Source: Ruminiclostridium cellobioparum DSM 1351 = ATCC 15832 (lineage in GTDB: Bacteria > Bacillota > Clostridia > Acetivibrionales > DSM-1351). From it: a DNA stretch of 64,000 bases. A model generated the notes under the pieces. The model worked only from the letters and a program-made list of their open reading frames with translations, was not told the DNA's origin and did not search any database. Positions 47,054-57,300 of the stretch are shown piece by piece (the stretch's first letter is position 1; each line of letters opens with the position of its first letter). The DNA lies in contig NZ_KK211294.1 of the NCBI RefSeq assembly GCF_000621505.1, forward strand, positions 130,100-194,099. Reading direction: 5' to 3'. The position numbers were made by a program, and so were the translations under genes.

Positions 47054-47134
47054 TGCATTAACTAATGAACTGACGAACTAAATAATGACTAGCTAACGGA
47101 CTAACAGGGATATGGGGAAACAGGAGGTAACTTA

Positions 47135-48052
47135 TTGCCAGCAGGAGTGATTCTAAAAGGAATTGGTGGTTTTTACTACGTAAAGGACGACATTAACGGG
47201 GACGTTTATGAATGCAAGCCAAGAGGGGTATTCAGGAAGGATTCCATAATACCGCTCCCCGGTGACCGGGTGGGCTTCAGTGTGCTTGATGACCAGGAGA
47301 AATTAGGCAATATTGATGAAATTCAAAAACGTTCGTCGGAATTAATGCGTCCTGCTGTAGCCAATGTTGACCAATTGGTTATAGTTGTGGCGGTTAAGGC
47401 ACCAAGCCCCGATTTTATGCTGCTGGACAAGTTGCTTATAACAGCTGAAAAGAAAAACTTAAATATCCTCATTTGTATAAACAAGATCGATATTGATGAT
47501 GGAAATGCAAAGCTTATCAAGGATGCATATTCCCTGGCAGGCTATAATTGTATTGAAATAAGCTCGGTAAGGAATATAGGCTACAGGCAGCTAAAAGAAG
47601 AACTGAAGGACCATATGAGTGTATTTGCCGGTCAGTCGGGTGTTGGAAAGTCAACAATTCTCAATCATATTATGGAATCCTGGGTAATGGAAACAGGCAG
47701 TGTAAGCCAAAAGATCGAGCGGGGAAAACACACCACAAGGCATGCCGAAATCATGGAGCTTAAATACGGAGGTTATGTTGCCGATACACCGGGCTTCAGC
47801 TCCTATGAGATAACCGACGTGCAGTATAATGAACTTCAGAATTATTATCCTGAATTCAGAAAATATTTAAATACCTGCAGGTTTACTTCCTGCAGCCATA
47901 TTACAGAACCTGACTGTCCCGTACGCGAAGCACTTGAACGCGGTGAAATGGATAATAACCGGTTTCAGAGATATATACAATTATACAAAACACTAAAAGA
48001 CATACCACAATACAAATCAAAAAAGACAGAAGCCAGGAGAGTGATAAAGTGA
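47135..48052 (+). CDS. rsgA: ribosome small subunit GTPase A
   Basis: A 305-residue circularly permuted GTPase: OB domain, then G4 NKID before G1 GQSGVGKST and G3 DTPGF, and a C-terminal zinc domain with [14 protein letters not shown]. It checks late maturation of the 30S subunit. The TTG start follows AGGAGG. PrkC homologues phosphorylate it in Bacillus, which may explain the adjacency. Confidence 0.94.
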   Translation: MPAGVILKGIGGFYYVKDDINGDVYECKPRGVFRKDSIIPLPGDRVGFSVLDDQEKLGNIDEIQKRSSELMRPAVANVDQLVIVVAVKAPSPDFMLLDKLLITAEKKNLNILICINKIDIDDGNAKLIKDAYSLAGYNCIEISSVRNIGYRQLKEELKDHMSVFAGQSGVGKSTILNHIMESWVMETGSVSQKIERGKHTTRHAEIMELKYGGYVADTPGFSSYEITDVQYNELQNYYPEFRKYLNTCRFTSCSHITEPDCPVREALERGEMDNNRFQRYIQLYKTLKDIPQYKSKKTEARRVIK

Positions 48053-48717
48053 TAAAGATTGCCCCTTCGATTTTAGCAGCGGATTTTTCCCGCCTTGGTG
48101 AGGAAATACAAAAAGCTGATATTAACGGTGCTGATTTAATTCATATTGATGTAATGGATGGACATTTTGTTCCAAATATAACTATAGGACCTGATGTAGT
48201 CAAGCATTTGAGGAAAACTACAGACAAGCCCTTTGATGTGCATTTAATGATATCAGATCCCGACAAATACATAGAGAAATTTGCAGAAGCAGGAGCTGAC
48301 ATCATTACGGTACATGCCGAAGCCAGTCTGCACCTCAATAGAACCATCCAGCTGATCAAAAGCTTCGGAAAAAAGGCCGGGGTTGCATTAAATCCTGCAA
48401 CTTCCCTGTCGGTGCTGGATTATATATTGCCGGAACTGGATATGGTCCTTTTAATGACGGTTAATCCCGGCTTTGGAGGACAGTCCTATATAAAGACAGC
48501 AACAAGAAAAATTGAAGAATTGAAGAATTTGGTGCTTAGAAGCACTGTAAATATTGATATTGAAGTAGATGGCGGTATAGACACAAGTACTATCGGGCTG
48601 GTAACAAGGGCGGGGGCCAATGTTATAGTGGCAGGTTCGGCCGTGTACCAAAAGCCGGATGTGGGAGAGGCCATCAAACAGTTAAGGCTGAATGCCTTTA
48701 ACAGAAATCTTGTTTAG
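48049..48717 (+). CDS. rpe: ribulose-phosphate 3-epimerase
   Basis: A 222-residue TIM-barrel metalloenzyme interconverting ribulose 5-phosphate and xylulose 5-phosphate. [32 protein letters not shown] and EVDGGI hold the catalytic Asp pair and metal-binding His. Its GTG start overlaps the rsgA stop. Its partner transketolase near 1882 is far away and may belong to a separate pathway. Confidence 0.95.
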   Translation: MIKIAPSILAADFSRLGEEIQKADINGADLIHIDVMDGHFVPNITIGPDVVKHLRKTTDKPFDVHLMISDPDKYIEKFAEAGADIITVHAEASLHLNRTIQLIKSFGKKAGVALNPATSLSVLDYILPELDMVLLMTVNPGFGGQSYIKTATRKIEELKNLVLRSTVNIDIEVDGGIDTSTIGLVTRAGANVIVAGSAVYQKPDVGEAIKQLRLNAFNRNLV

Positions 48718-48770
48718 TGCTACCGCTGTATTCAGGATATATATTATGTAAAATAAAAATTAATTGGTGA

Positions 48771-49409
48771 ATGATGAAAGCTGTTATTGTATGTAATGGT
48801 TCTGTTAAGGACTATAATGTTATAAGACCTTTTTTCGAAAATGCCGGTTATATCATTTCTGTAGACGGAGGTGCAGGGCACCTGCGGAAGCTGGGTATAA
48901 TACCGGATGTTCTTCTGGGAGACTTTGATTCTGCAAATAAAGAAGATATCGAATACTTTCAGACCCGTGGCATAAAAGCCGAGCAGTTTCCTGTTGAAAA
49001 GGATATGACCGATTCGGAGCTGGCAATTGAAAGAGCAGTGGAAAAAGGGGCCGACGAGATAATATTTATTGGAGCCATGGGGAGCAGGGTTGATCACTCC
49101 ATGGCAAATATTTTTCTGTTAAAAAAACTGCTGGACCAAAATGTCAAGGCCTGTATAGCAGATGAACACAACCGGATATATATGTTTGACAAAACCTTTT
49201 CGATGCCGAGGGTAGAGGGATACAAGCTGTCACTCATTCCTGTTACCGAAGAGGTGACAGGGGTAACAACAAAAGGCTTGAAATACCCTTTGAACAATGC
49301 CACCATGCATCTGGGAACCTCCTGGGGGGTCAGCAATGAGTTTTATGAGGATATTGCCGGTGTGACCATTGGCAGCGGCACTCTGCTGGTCTGCTTATCC
49401 CGGGACTGA
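48771..49409 (+). CDS. thiN: thiamine diphosphokinase
   Basis: A 212-residue enzyme that converts thiamine to thiamine diphosphate, the cofactor of transketolase. SVDGGAGHLRKLGIIPDVLLGDFDS and GAMGSRVDHSMANI are typical of the TPK catalytic domain; the C-terminal thiamine-binding sheet is complete. ATG occurs twice in a row at the start (48771 and 48774). Confidence 0.93.
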   Translation: MMKAVIVCNGSVKDYNVIRPFFENAGYIISVDGGAGHLRKLGIIPDVLLGDFDSANKEDIEYFQTRGIKAEQFPVEKDMTDSELAIERAVEKGADEIIFIGAMGSRVDHSMANIFLLKKLLDQNVKACIADEHNRIYMFDKTFSMPRVEGYKLSLIPVTEEVTGVTTKGLKYPLNNATMHLGTSWGVSNEFYEDIAGVTIGSGTLLVCLSRD

Positions 49410-49442
49410 ATGATGCAAATGTGATTAAGGAAAGCAATCAAA

Positions 49443-49994
49443 ATGTCAAATATAGTAACAGATACAACCATATATACGGGTAAACCCGATTGCACCGGCA
49501 GGCTTCAAAAGGAGACAGGCACATATGATCTCCTTGACAAGCTGGGAATCGAATACTTCCGGCTGGATCACAAGGAGACCAATTCCATAGATGATTGCCA
49601 CGAGGTTGAGAAGCTGCTGGAAATAGAAATCTGCAAAAACCTGTTTCTTTGCAATTCTGCCCGAACCCGATTTTATCTGCTGGTAATGCCGGGGGATAAG
49701 AAGTTTGATACTAAGGCTGTTTCAAGGCAGATAGGCTCGACAAGGCTTTCCTTTGCCCCTGCGGAGCATATGGAAAGGTATTTGAACATAACACCTGGTT
49801 CTGTCAGCATACTAGGCCTTATGAACGACGTGGAAAAGAAGGTGGGCTTGCTGATAGACAGGGATATTCTGAAATCGGAATATTTTGGCTGCCACCCATG
49901 TGTCAATACCAGCAGCCTTAAAATCAAAACAAACGATCTGCTTACGAAGTTTCTGGCGTATACCGGACATTCACCTTCATATGTGGAACTGTAA
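49443..49994 (+). CDS. YbaK/ProX-type aminoacyl-tRNA deacylase
   Basis: A 183-residue protein of the YbaK/EbsC superfamily, closest in pattern to PrdX/ProXp free-standing editing proteins that clear mischarged Pro-tRNA or Ala-tRNA. CKNLFLCN, the central Lys/Arg-rich strand and LGLMNDVEKKVGLLIDRDIL with the C-terminal CHPCVNTSSLKI are recognisable. It is the last coding gene before the tRNA-Ala cluster, separated from it by a promoter. Confidence 0.85.
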   Translation: MSNIVTDTTIYTGKPDCTGRLQKETGTYDLLDKLGIEYFRLDHKETNSIDDCHEVEKLLEIEICKNLFLCNSARTRFYLLVMPGDKKFDTKAVSRQIGSTRLSFAPAEHMERYLNITPGSVSILGLMNDVEKKVGLLIDRDILKSEYFGCHPCVNTSSLKIKTNDLLTKFLAYTGHSPSYVEL

Positions 49995-50047
49995 GCCGGG
50001 CAAAAGCATAATTTGATTAAAATTATTTTATTTATTGAATAAACATA

Positions 50048-50076
50048 TTGCATGAGAGCCTGAATCATGGTACTAT
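50048..50076 (+). promoter_or_regulatory. promoter of the tRNA-Ala unit
   Basis: TTGCAT (50048-50053) and TACTAT (50071-50076) are separated by 17 bp. Transcription would start just before the decayed tRNA copy at 50096 and continue into the intact tRNA-Ala at 50212. Confidence 0.6.
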
Positions 50077-50095
50077 ATTAAAAGTAAAAATGCTT

Positions 50096-50145
50096 GGGGC
50101 ATTAGCGCAGTTGGGAGTGAAAGCTATCCCATGTGCAATTCCTCA
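50096..50145 (+). pseudogene. decayed tRNA-Ala-like 5' half
   Basis: GGGGCATTAGCGCAG followed by TTGGGAG is the acceptor and D-arm of a bacterial tRNA-Ala. The sequence then loses the anticodon arm, T-arm and CCA end. It sits 19 bases downstream of the promoter's -10 box, where a tRNA gene would be expected. Confidence 0.6.
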
Positions 50146-50211
50146 GAAAAAAGAAACCTGGAAGTTGTAAAAAAACGGAAAACCGCATGAATAAGAGGTT
50201 TTCTAATATAT

Positions 50212-50287
<76 letters not shown>

Positions 50288-50297
50288 AAAAACCTTT

Positions 50298-50326
50298 AAA
50301 CCGCAAGGCTTTCAGCCTTGCGGTTT
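50298..50326 (+). terminator. tRNA-Ala terminator, first copy
   Basis: A 12-bp perfect stem AAACCGCAAGGC / GCCTTGCGGTTT with loop TTTCA. The T-run is only three bases before an AT-rich stretch. Confidence 0.8.
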
Positions 50327-50388
50327 ACTATTATATGAATGAGAAGACGGACACTTGATGAATTTTTGCAGGCGAAGCACTGGCATTT
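50299..50388 (+). repeat. island direct repeat, left copy
   Basis: Positions 50299-50346 are identical over 48 bp to 59931-59978. The similarity then continues with small changes through GCAGGCGAA and CTGGCATT to about 50388 (right copy ends about 60020). Including the tRNA genes, the two related blocks start at 50212 and 59844, 9,632 bp apart. Confidence 0.85.
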
Positions 50389-50872
50389 ATCTTTTCACTT
50401 ATTGGTACACTTTTATTTTTATCTTTTCTTTAATAAAGTGTTGATTTCGGTGTCCCTGTTCCGAGACTTGAATATCGAATCTTAGACTGTAGTTAATATA
50501 ATATTTAGAAAAGACATCCTTGCATATTTACGGGTAATCGCTTCAGCTTATGATTTGATCAAGGAGCTTATTTGCGGAAAGGTCGACAAACAGCTTCTGA
50601 TTATTTTTGTTTTTATCAATTATTCTTGCTTGCTCAATTGAATTTAAAATTTCTCCTCCTTTTTTTACCTGCTTTTGATAAGAAACCAAAGGGCCAGGAT
50701 GCAATGGTAAAAAATCACATTAATTTATAGTTTTCTCGGTCATTCTTATGTATAATAAAGAATATACAGTAAAAAGCGACACAAACCGGAGTGCAGCTTA
50801 TGGCAATACAGATAAGGGAGTTTTCATAGATTGCTGCAAATAAATGAAAAGTGAGTTTAATGAAGGATAGCT
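50389..50872. other. gene-free stretch with a possible gene remnant before the Wadjet operon
   Basis: No intact gene with a normal start is visible in these 480 bp. On the reverse strand, 50719-50543 is an open frame of 58 codons with a protein-like composition (ends VDLSANKLLDQIIS) but it has no ATG, so it may be the tail of a lost gene. The opposite strand has a shorter protein-like frame over the same bases. TATAAT at 50751 is a possible -10 box for jetD but lacks a clear -35 partner. Confidence 0.3.
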
Positions 50873-51961
50873 ATGCTTGAACAGGAAATATTTATAGTTT
50901 TGCAAAAAGTAATTAATGATTCAAAGAATAAATTTGTACCCTTGAGGAACTTGTTTTCTGCTGTTGAAAGCATCAATCCCGACATGCCTGTTTTTCTTCA
51001 AAGCCCTGAGGGACAAGCCGCCTTTTTAAGCAGTATTAATGCTCTGGTTTATGCTAACAGTATATCTTCAGTCGGAAATAAGACAAATCATAAAGGTCTC
51101 CACGACAAATACAAAATAAATAAGCAGAATGAAAAGAAGGATAATCAGCTCATTTCAGAGATTATTAGAAATATAACACTTCCTGCGGTTCTTGACTACT
51201 ATCTGAAAAACTCCAATGATTATTTGAAGGATAAGGATATAATTGATATAATCTTAAATTACATAAAAAAGAAAGAGGGCAGCGTGGTTACGGTTAATGA
51301 ACGGGCATATGAGCTCTTTGGAGATGAAAAATTCTTTAAGGGCGACGAAAAGGACAGAAGCCGTGGGGGGGTTGTTTTAAAGAGGCTGGGCCTGAACTAT
51401 GAACAGCTTGGGTGTATTGAAACTGTGGAGCCATTTTTCAGCTTTCAGAAGAAGGATTTTTATTTAAAACAAGTACGCAATATTTATATAATAGAAAACA
51501 AGGATACCTTCTGGTCCTTCAAAAGGAGTGTTATGGATTCGCCTGCTGTAGTTAAGCCCGACATGCTTATTTATGGAGAGGGCAAAAAAATAATCAGCAG
51601 CTTTAAATATATTGATGAATATGAGATTAATCCCGGTGAGGACACGATTCACTACTTTGGAGACCTGGATGCCGAGGGAATAAATATCTACTGTGATCTT
51701 AAGTCGAAATTTCAGAAATACAATATTATTCCTTTTTACAAAGGCTATGAGGCAGTTCTGGAAACAGGACTGAAAAAGGGCCCGGCTAAAACTCCCAGAC
51801 AGCAAAGGGTCAGTGATGATAATATCCTGCAATTTGTAAACGGGTTTGATATAAATGTGGCGGTAAAGATACGGAGGCTTATAAACGGCGGTTTATATAT
51901 ACCCCAGGAGGCTTTGTCCTCTGCCGGTATGAAAGAAAGGTTCAGATATAACCATGATTGA
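50873..51961 (+). CDS. jetD: Wadjet protein JetD, Toprim nuclease subunit
   Basis: A 362-residue protein ending in a topoisomerase VI-like Toprim domain. Glu208 in YIIENKDTF and the acidic cluster Asp264, Asp266 and Glu268 in HYFGDLDAEG are the expected metal-binding catalytic residues. In Wadjet systems JetD is recruited by the SMC complex and cuts closed circular plasmids. AAGGA lies about 6 bp before the ATG. Here it is first in the operon, unlike the textbook A-B-C-D order, and overlaps jetA by 8 bp. Confidence 0.88.
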   Translation: MLEQEIFIVLQKVINDSKNKFVPLRNLFSAVESINPDMPVFLQSPEGQAAFLSSINALVYANSISSVGNKTNHKGLHDKYKINKQNEKKDNQLISEIIRNITLPAVLDYYLKNSNDYLKDKDIIDIILNYIKKKEGSVVTVNERAYELFGDEKFFKGDEKDRSRGGVVLKRLGLNYEQLGCIETVEPFFSFQKKDFYLKQVRNIYIIENKDTFWSFKRSVMDSPAVVKPDMLIYGEGKKIISSFKYIDEYEINPGEDTIHYFGDLDAEGINIYCDLKSKFQKYNIIPFYKGYEAVLETGLKKGPAKTPRQQRVSDDNILQFVNGFDINVAVKIRRLINGGLYIPQEALSSAGMKERFRYNHD

Positions 51962-53567
51962 AGATAGGGATGATGTACTTGCACGGGAAATTATTCGAGA
52001 AAATACTGCTAGAAAAGACCCTGAAATAACTCTTATAGAAGACTTTACAGACGAAATTGACATGAGAATGGATCAGATCAAAATATTTTATCCCATAATG
52101 GAGCTCCTCAGAAAGCGTAAAACTGATCAGAGGTATATTGAGCTGATTCCGGAATTGTGCTTTCTGGTGCTTGCATACCTGATTTATGAGGGCAAACTGA
52201 AGCACAGAGGGCTTACTTTTGACAATGTTGAAGCATTTGTGTCCAAAGCCTTGAAGAGAATCTATATTTCAGAGCCTGAGCCGGAAATATCCAGGGATCT
52301 CGCCTTTGAACTTCTGGACGGGCTTCAGAACGGCGGCCGCAATTTTGTCCAGAACACCTTTAGTTTCAAAGGGCAGGCTTTTAGAGAAAAATACATAAAA
52401 TTTATTGAAATAAAGCAGACGGAGAACGGAAGCCTTCAGTATTTCATTACTGAACAGGGTGTGGATTTTTATCTCAAAACCAAGGAATTTCCGGAGGAAA
52501 CGAAAATCACGATCAATCTGCTGCTTTTCCAAAAACAGATGGAAAAGGGGGCTTTCAGCTTTGCCTATGAAACCGTCAGACGGTTAAATATGGAGGTGCA
52601 AAAAAAGAAGGACAAAAAGTATACTCTGCTGGAAACCCTGATGTACGGGGAGATGGATTCCGGAGAAGAGTATATGGCTTATCACAGGAGCATCGTGCAG
52701 CAATTTCAGGAGGAATCAGAGCTTTTTAATGTGGCCATAAATAATGTTCAGAGTGCTTTCGGAGAATATATTGACAGGATCAATGACGGAAAAGCATCCG
52801 ACAAGGAGCTACGGTCCTTTACCCTGATTAAAATTATCGAAAAGGAAATCGGCAGAGCCCAAACCCTGCATACTGAGCTTCTTAAGGAAGCTGTCAGCTT
52901 TACAAGGGAATATGACAATGTGCTGGGTTTAAGGAGAAAAGCCATATTTACCGAGAAATTCAACTTTCAGAGGGAATTTGAAAGACTGGTTTCCCACAAT
53001 GAAAATCCTGAGCTGCTGAAATATATTTTTGAGCCCCTGATCAGCCCTAATATTAGAAAAAGCTTTAATTTGTTAAGAATATTAGAGCCCCAGAGTGTAG
53101 TAAAAAGCAGGCAGGAGAATAACGCAGCAACTGATGAAGAAAAGGATTCTGACAGGGCTACAGTAGATGATATAACCCGGGTGAGGGTTAAGGATAATTT
53201 TATATTTTATGCCGCAAGACTACTTGAAGCTTTGATCGTATATAAGGAGCTGGATTTGAAGCATTTCTGCAGTCTGCTGGTTAAGAAAAATTCGGAAGCC
53301 TCTGTTTATAATGGTGACTTCATAAGCTTTGTCATTGAGTTGAACAGGAATAAGGATATTGGCCGGCATGTAAGGACTATCAGCCTATCGGATGTGTTTC
53401 CGAAAACTGATGATGACATGAAAACGATTGAGGAGATTTTTACCAGGGCAATGTACAAAGTAAAGGCAGAAGGCAGGATAAACAGGATAACCGTGACCAG
53501 TTATCCTGATGAGGATGTTGAACTTTTGCCTGGCCTTAAGATTACAAATATGATATTTAAAGCATGA
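51954..53567 (+). CDS. jetA: Wadjet protein JetA, kleisin-like subunit
   Basis: A 537-residue, mostly helical soluble protein with winged-helix-like ends, in the position and size of JetA (DUF5716-like, MukF/kleisin role). Recognisable stretches are PIMELLRKRKTDQRYIELIPE near the N-terminus and VKDNFIFYAARLLEALIVYKELD in the C-terminal third. It should bridge the heads of the JetC dimer. Assignment rests on size, helix content and operon position with JetB, JetC and JetD rather than on a catalytic motif. Confidence 0.82.
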   Translation: MIEDRDDVLAREIIRENTARKDPEITLIEDFTDEIDMRMDQIKIFYPIMELLRKRKTDQRYIELIPELCFLVLAYLIYEGKLKHRGLTFDNVEAFVSKALKRIYISEPEPEISRDLAFELLDGLQNGGRNFVQNTFSFKGQAFREKYIKFIEIKQTENGSLQYFITEQGVDFYLKTKEFPEETKITINLLLFQKQMEKGAFSFAYETVRRLNMEVQKKKDKKYTLLETLMYGEMDSGEEYMAYHRSIVQQFQEESELFNVAINNVQSAFGEYIDRINDGKASDKELRSFTLIKIIEKEIGRAQTLHTELLKEAVSFTREYDNVLGLRRKAIFTEKFNFQREFERLVSHNENPELLKYIFEPLISPNIRKSFNLLRILEPQSVVKSRQENNAATDEEKDSDRATVDDITRVRVKDNFIFYAARLLEALIVYKELDLKHFCSLLVKKNSEASVYNGDFISFVIELNRNKDIGRHVRTISLSDVFPKTDDDMKTIEEIFTRAMYKVKAEGRINRITVTSYPDEDVELLPGLKITNMIFKA

Positions 53568-53639
53568 TTAAACAATAAAATAGTCGCCTTAAAATGGGAA
53601 AGTTATTTATTTAATCATGCCTAAAGGAGAAAGAGTACC

Positions 53640-54353
53640 ATGATGACAGAAATTCTTGATGACGCACTGGAGATTCTGAAAGCACTTTTGCAGGGGGAAG
53701 AGGTTAGCAGAAACAGGAATGTGTTGTTATATGAAAAGTACAGATACAGCACCGATACTGAGGAAATGCTGCACTATGTTGCAGGTAAGCTGGAGCTGAG
53801 GATTTACAGCGGAAATGAAAGGCTTTTTATATGCCCCGAGGTTGGAAGCAAGCTTTTCGGCTGGTCCAATCAGGATCTGAGGGACAAAATTCCCTATGTT
53901 TCAAATAACAGTGAGCTTTTTACCGGCTACTTTGTTATTATGACTCTGATAACCATGTTTTACCGTGAGGCTTATCCTGACACTCCTGTTGCTTATATAA
54001 AGATAAGTGATCTGATTGAGGCAGTGTCAAGGAGGTTTGATACATTGTTGAATGTGGAGGAACTTGAAAAAGCAAGTGAGGAGAGACAATTCGATTTCTG
54101 CGAAATATGCAGAGTCTGGCAAAGGCTTCCAGATGCAAGAGAGGGTGTATCGGGAGGGAAAAATGATAAGGTTGCCTTTGTTGAGGTGATTTGCAGGTTT
54201 TTAAGTGATGAAAAGCTTGTAATCATTGACTGGAATCAGAGGATTGTCTACCCCACAGAAAAATTTAAGGCAATCATTTGGAATTACTATGAGGACAGGG
54301 ACAACAGAAAAGATTTGCTGTCCTTTGTCAGGAGCCTGGAGGTGAGCATCTGA
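53640..54353 (+). CDS. jetB: Wadjet protein JetB, KITE-like subunit
   Basis: A 237-residue protein matching the size and place of JetB (DUF6063-like, MukE/KITE role), which binds JetA and stabilises the SMC complex. It appears to have two winged-helix-like parts; there is no catalytic motif. AAAGGAG precedes the ATG pair at 53640/53643. Its TGA stop overlaps the jetC start codon (TGATG), showing translational coupling. Confidence 0.82.
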   Translation: MMTEILDDALEILKALLQGEEVSRNRNVLLYEKYRYSTDTEEMLHYVAGKLELRIYSGNERLFICPEVGSKLFGWSNQDLRDKIPYVSNNSELFTGYFVIMTLITMFYREAYPDTPVAYIKISDLIEAVSRRFDTLLNVEELEKASEERQFDFCEICRVWQRLPDAREGVSGGKNDKVAFVEVICRFLSDEKLVIIDWNQRIVYPTEKFKAIIWNYYEDRDNRKDLLSFVRSLEVSI

Positions 54354-57300
54354 TGCCCCATATAAAGGAAATACGATTGGTAAATGTACATTTCAATAAC
54401 GCAACACAGTTTTATGATGATTTCAGAATGAAGCTTGAAGGGAAGAATGCCACCTATGATCTGGAAAATGGCGGTGGAAAGTCTTTATTGCTGCTTATGC
54501 TCCTGCAGACGGTACTTCCCAAATCGTATCTTCGGAAAGAAAAGCCTGTAAGCCTGCTGTTTCAGGGAGGAAAGGACAGGACCTCCCATGTGGCTGTTGA
54601 ATGGATACTTGAAGAGGGCAGCGATTATAAATATTTGTTGACCGGATTCAGTGCCAGAAAAAGAAGAGGTACCGTCAGTGGCGGAGCAGCCGTGGAAGAT
54701 GATGAAAATGTTACGGCAGGAGATATAGAGCACATTAACTGGTGTGTATTCTACAATGATAAAAAGATAACCGGCATAAAATCTGTGCCCATGTGTTCCG
54801 GGGAATCAGGCAAAAAAACATATGCCGGCTTTGATGATATCCGAAAGTTTATCCAGCAGGTAAGGCAAAAGGGATTGCCGGCGGAGGTTTTCGAAGGGAT
54901 TGACAGGTACCAGAGCTTTATTTCAGGGCAGCAGTTGATTCCTGCCGAATGGAATATTATTAAAGGTATAAATAGCGGAGAAAACAGCATTGAAGCTTAT
55001 TTCAGGCAGAATCCCACCTCCAGGAAGCTTATTGAAAATCAGTTTGTCAAAATTATTGAAGATGTTGAAGCCTTAAACAAAGGGGAAAAGAACAACGAGG
55101 AAAGCCTTCTGCTGGCAGATACGCTCATTGAGATCAGAAAAAGGCTCAGCGAGTATCTGAAGCTTAAAGGTCACATGACTGAGTTTGAAAAAATAAAAGA
55201 ATATTATACCGAATTCGGCACTAGAAATAACGAGCTGCTGGAAAGTTTCCTGCGTTTTGAGGAATATAAACATCAAGCGGCGGCTGTCAGAAATCTCATA
55301 GGACAAAAGCTTCAGCAACTGAAAAGCTCAGAGTCTGAGACTTTGAAAAAGACGGAAGAAAACAAGGCGGGTGTAGCTGAGGGCAATACACTTTTAAAGC
55401 TCCTGCAGGCAGGACTTGTTACTTTTGAAATAACAGGGCTAAAGAAGGATCGAGATAGGCTTGAGTCTGAGTACAGTACCCTTCAGGAAGAACACAAGGA
55501 ACAGAAAGAAAAGTATTTTGGTGTTATGGCACTGGAAGAGTACGGAGAATACAGAAAAGCAAAATCCAGAATGCTTGAAGCTCATAAGAGTCTTTCTTTA
55601 CTGTTGACAGACAAGGATAAGGCAAATTTGGAATACGGAGAGACCGCAGGTAAGTTGAAGTACCTGTTAAATCAGAATTTAGTCAGATTTCATGCCACAG
55701 AAGCCGGCCTGAAAACAACTCTTGATGGTAATGTTATTGAAAGAAAGTTAAAAAATGATGAGCTAATGGAGCTTATTGGAAAAGAAGCAGGACTGGAAGC
55801 TGAGATAAAGCCATTAGTAAATATAGATATTGAGTTAAGAGGACTGTTGGATATACTGAACAAATATTTTATAAAAAATGGCGATATGGATGCTCTATTG
55901 GAACCCCAAAAGCTGATTGAAGCCACAGAAAAGCATAAATTTGAGCATGAGGAGCAGCAGGCTGCGGTGGTTCAAAGAATAAATGATATTGGTACAAGAC
56001 TTCAGGTGCTTGATGTAAATATTGAAAAAATAAAAGGAGAGATAAGACTTAGTGAACAGGCCAAAGCTGTTCACGACCAGTGGCTGATGAAGTATCAGGA
56101 GGAATTTGAGAGCCTGAGGCAAAGGACCCTGGGCTTCAACAAAAACAGTCTGGAGGAATACAGTGAGGAGCTGGAGGTTCAGATTGAGAGGGAAGCTCTT
56201 AAAAAGCTGGAGTATGAGATAGAGATTGGAAGATTGAAGCAAAAAAAGCAGCTGTCTGAAAAACGGGGATATTATGTCCCAAATGAAGAGTTAATTACGT
56301 TTTCAGAAGCCCTCAGCACCAAATGTGAATATGTTAAACTCGGTATTGACTGGATTGCCGAATCAGGATCGGTCGAAAAGAAGGAAGCAATTTTGGATGA
56401 ACTGCCCTTTTTGCCTTTTTCGGTTATAGTTGATGGAAAATCCTTTGAAAGGCTTAAAAATGGCAGAATTAAGACCGAATTCTCCTCTGATTATCCTATT
56501 CCTCTGGTAAATCTTGAAACTTTAAGAGGCCTGAAAGATCCGGCTAAGGGGGATATTTTCTATGTGTGCAGCTTTTCGGAACTATTAATCAGCGACAATA
56601 AATTTATTCAATACATGCAGGGAATAGAGGACAGACTGGTTGTGCTGGATAAGGAAGCAGAGGTGGCAGACACCCGGATAGTTAGTCTCAGGGAAGACCT
56701 GAATACACTCTTGCTTTTTATGAGGGAACATAAAAAGCAAGTGGTTGAGGAAAATATTAAAAAGGCTGAGAGGCTTGCAGGAGATATAGCCGAGAATAAT
56801 AAAAAGCTGACTTCAGTAGGAAAAGAAAAAACGCAGCTGATTAACGAAAAAACGCAGACTGGAGAAATGCTTTCCCAATTGCTGGTATTGATCAGCAAGG
56901 CTGCTGAAAAGCTTGAAAAACTCCGTAACCTGATAAAACATCAGCAGGAGCAGAACCAAATCCGAAAGGAATTAAGTGAAAAGAAGGAGGCTCAGGAGGC
57001 TGTACAAAAAGCAAAAGCCCGAATAACAAATGAAATTGCTGCACTGGATGCGAAAACACAACAGCTGCAGGAAGAACTTCAGGGCCTGAGGCTGCAGCTT
57101 CATGACCTGGAGATGGAAGGGAAAGCAGTGGAAAGCTTTGCTGAGCTTGCAAATGTTCAGCAGTTGGAGGAGGTGCGTTCTGACTTTAATTCTTTGCAAG
57201 CTGCCATGGGTGGGCAGCTCGCTGATGAAAACAGGCTCAGACGGGATATTAAGGATTATCAGGAGCGCCTGTCAAATTCCGGAGATAGAATTAAAAGAGA

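Noticed and set aside
47054..47134. CTAAC-like short repeats between prkC and rsgA
   Set aside because: Degenerate and irregular; too weak to call an array or regulatory element.
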